From the NCBI GenBank assembly GCA_017303855.1, contig JAFLBL010000001.1, positions 625,978-689,977 on the forward strand: a DNA stretch of 64,000 bases, in the 5' to 3' direction. The translations under genes were made by a program, and so were the position numbers. Below, piece by piece: positions 62,334 through 64,000 of the stretch. The DNA is from Chitinophagales bacterium. Lineage in GTDB: Bacteria; Bacteroidota; Bacteroidia; Chitinophagales; Chitinophagaceae. The notes beneath the pieces are model-generated. The model was given only the letters and a program-made list of their open reading frames with translations, searched no databases and was not told the origin of the DNA. The number at the start of each line of letters is the position of its first letter. Position 1 is the first letter of the stretch.

Positions 62334-62885
62334 TTACTTTTGAAAGTTTACATACTCGCATTCAATACCATCAAGTTTGTCTACAAAAGATTTAAAACTT
62401 GGAGAATTTTGATAAACAATTGTTTTATTAATGGAGGCAAGGAAATTCACTCCATCAATAACTTTATTGTAAGAGCCGACACATTTTTTTATTACCGAAG
62501 ATCCTCTTAGCCCATCTGTTTTATCAGGCTTTTCCTGAACATTACCAATTAATTGATAATCTGCCACAATCCAATTTTCAATCATTCTGTCAGCAACACC
62601 GATTCTTACATCTTGGTCAGTTATTCCTTCAGCTATTAGATTATCATGCAACTCTGTGCAAATGTCTTTTATACTATTCTCTCGATCCTCCTTATCTATC
62701 AAAACTATAATTGGATAATGCCTATTTCCAAACATACGAATCATAGATGAAATCTTCTTTGCAATTGCTGAAATTGTTACATTCTTACCATTGAGATTTG
62801 TACGCTGAATTGGCCTTCCAGGACAGATTTGAGAAATAAAGCACTGCTCGGTGTGACCGTCTACAATAAAAGCTGGATTAGGCAT
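62334..62885 (-). CDS. DUF4276-like, TOPRIM-like protein (effector candidate)
   Basis: From the ATG at 62885 the protein has 183 residues. It begins 'NPAFIVDGHTEQCFISQI', where the acidic 'VDGHTEQ' matches the Glu-containing first motif of TOPRIM-like DUF4276 proteins ('VEGxTE'). A second motif 'PIIVLIDKEDREN' supplies the Asp/Glu cluster, and 'VADRMIENWIVADYQLI' matches the third conserved block (E-x-W-x-x-A-D). The start overlaps the end of the ATPase gene by 8 bases, so both are translated together. With the ATPase this looks like a two-gene nuclease-type defence or DNA-processing module. The family call is from motif pattern, not a search. Confidence 0.65.
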   Translation of the reverse strand: MPNPAFIVDGHTEQCFISQICPGRPIQRTNLNGKNVTISAIAKKISSMIRMFGNRHYPIIVLIDKEDRENSIKDICTELHDNLIAEGITDQDVRIGVADRMIENWIVADYQLIGNVQEKPDKTDGLRGSSVIKKCVGSYNKVIDGVNFLASINKTIVYQNSPSFKSFVDKLDGIECEYVNFQK

Positions 62886-64000
62886 GTTGAATCGAGTTTG
62901 AAAAGTAAAAATGTCCAAGACCGAAGCCAGAATTTGATATTTCATCTTTAATTAGTTGCAGATTCCCGATTCTTTTAGCAATAGTTTTTCCCTCTCTTAA
63001 GTCTACAATTATAATTTCCTCTGGTTGTGAGCTGTTTAATAAAGATTCACTGTGAGTTGTCATTAATACAAACGATTCTGTGTCTTTCTCAGAAATATGA
63101 TCTCTCATTATCTGAGCAATTTCTGACTGCATCCATGGGTGAAGGAAGTTTTCAGGTTCTTCAATGGAAAATATAGTTCTTGAGGTAAGAATGGCTGTAA
63201 TTAACGAAAGCCACTTTATAGTCCCATCTGACATAGCGGAAAGTGGTAAAACTGCTTCATAATCGCCTGTCTTAATTGTAATTTTAATTAGCAATTTATT
63301 GTCAAAAGGATCATTGTCAATTGTTATGTCCGAAACAGTATTATTAGCAAGTTTTAGATATGATTTTATTTTTTCTAAACTTTTAGGCTCAAAGCTTCTT
63401 TCTGGTTTATCAAAGCCAAAAAAAATCCTCCTTTCATTCTGATCTTTAGCCTTACTATTTTTCATAGCATATAAAGTCGTACCAAGTCCAGACCCATCTC
63501 TTTTGATTTCTGCTGGAGTTGCCGCATCCTCGAATTCTTTTACTTTGCTTGGTATGATATTAAAACTTTCTCCTCCTACAAGATCACTCATAATCCTATG
63601 AGAGATATCTAAATATGGAAATAGAGTGTAAATTATTGGTTTGCTACTTGGATTTTGCTCTAAAGCAAATTTTTCAAATGATTTTTTAAAATCTCCCTTT
63701 TCATCATTTTCTGTAAGAATAAATCTGGGCTTAAATTTTTTTTGATTTAATTTGAATATCTTATACTTTTCGCTTGACAATTCCTCTTTGGTGTATTCAA
63801 TATCAACATCCCAATTTAGTCTAGTCTGATACTTATCTGGATCATTATGAAACCTTGAAGCTGTTCTAATTTTTATCCGCTGGTGTGTGAAATAAATACT
63901 ATCTTTTTCAAATGATGTTTTTACTTCTGCTTCATACTCGTAAACATAATATAGTTTTGATTTTTGTTTAGTTGAGCCAAAGATTTTAAACTTAATATTA
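62878..64000 (-). CDS. AAA/SMC-type ATPase, partial (N-terminus outside the window)
   Basis: The frame is open from the stop at 62878 to the window edge with no ATG, so the gene begins beyond 64000. About 374 residues are visible. They contain an ABC-type signature 'LPLSAMSDGTIKWLSLITAI', the Walker B 'RTIFSIEEPENFLHPWMQSE' with the double Glu, and a switch His in 'VLMTTHSESLLNSS'. This is the AAA_15/AAA_21 group found in OLD-family, PARIS and RecF-like systems. The Walker A loop should lie upstream. The downstream partner is the DUF4276-like gene. The surrounding DNA is AT-rich, consistent with transfer. Confidence 0.8.
   Translation of the reverse strand, partial: NIKFKIFGSTKQKSKLYYVYEYEAEVKTSFEKDSIYFTHQRIKIRTASRFHNDPDKYQTRLNWDVDIEYTKEELSSEKYKIFKLNQKKFKPRFILTENDEKGDFKKSFEKFALEQNPSSKPIIYTLFPYLDISHRIMSDLVGGESFNIIPSKVKEFEDAATPAEIKRDGSGLGTTLYAMKNSKAKDQNERRIFFGFDKPERSFEPKSLEKIKSYLKLANNTVSDITIDNDPFDNKLLIKITIKTGDYEAVLPLSAMSDGTIKWLSLITAILTSRTIFSIEEPENFLHPWMQSEIAQIMRDHISEKDTESFVLMTTHSESLLNSSQPEEIIIVDLREGKTIAKRIGNLQLIKDEISNSGFGLGHFYFSNSIQHA

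Noticed and set aside
1..64000. tRNA, rRNA and prophage genes
   Set aside because: Intergenic regions were read for cloverleaf-type ends, rRNA-like stretches and phage structural genes. None was convincing.

Overview
The window looks like chromosomal DNA from a Bacteroidota species, probably of the family Chitinophagaceae. The evidence is a SusC/SusD pair, a protein with a type IX secretion (Por) C-terminal sorting domain, single-domain bacterial RRM proteins, several promoters with the Bacteroidota -7 element TAnnTTTG, an almost complete absence of Shine-Dalgarno sequences, moderate GC content and short intergenic gaps. No rRNA or tRNA gene, prophage or CRISPR array was found. This taxonomic call is inference from gene content; no 16S gene is present.

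Layout. Positions 1-5.6 kb hold RNA-binding and stress-type small proteins (two RRM proteins and a cold-shock-domain protein), a cytoplasmic DsbA-like protein and a lytic transglycosylase. Positions 5.7-11.3 kb carry secreted and outer-membrane proteins (T9SS cargo, OmpW). Positions 11.6-12.9 kb hold a REP-associated tyrosine transposase (RAYT) enclosed by a mirror-symmetric set of six hairpins, followed by a 42-bp minisatellite. Positions 13-23 kb hold an aminotransferase, ClpB, a beta-lactamase-fold hydrolase, two tandem DUF3857/transglutaminase-like proteins and epoxyqueuosine reductase QueG. Positions 23.1-27.1 kb are an ECF sigma factor operon that contains an unusual anti-sigma-like/beta-barrel fusion. 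Positions 28-33.3 kb are a DeoR regulator-SusC-SusD operon.

Positions 33.4-35.7 kb hold DUF2911, SRPBCC and ABC-2 permease genes. Positions 35.7-38.2 kb are a folK-deoxynucleoside kinase-MFS run. gcvP occupies 38.9-41.8 kb. Positions 42-48.3 kb hold a CPBP protease, a DUF6600 protein with a long R/G/N/Q-rich tail, a dienelactone-hydrolase-like enzyme behind a repeat-rich leader, a large lipoprotein and a Tat-exported superoxide dismutase. Positions 48.5-51.1 kb hold a DnaJ-domain protein and an ABC-F ATPase. Positions 52.7-57 kb are a minus-strand transport operon (DAACS symporter, DedA, MFS, glycosyltransferase 9). Two APC amino-acid permeases and yebC follow on the plus strand.

The last 2.5 kb (61.5-64 kb) are visibly more AT-rich and look like accessory DNA. 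They contain a decayed YwqK/MORN-type lipoprotein gene, an inverted-repeat-bounded non-coding stretch, and a translationally coupled pair: an AAA/SMC-type ATPase (its N-terminus lies beyond the window) and a DUF4276-like, TOPRIM-like protein. This pair is the best candidate for a poorly described, possibly anti-phage, system.

A second theme is recurrent small repeats placed at gene ends. Six heptanucleotide arrays, the RAYT hairpins, an orphan three-hairpin cluster at 51.2 kb and a hairpin/direct-repeat array at 44.5 kb are all described below.
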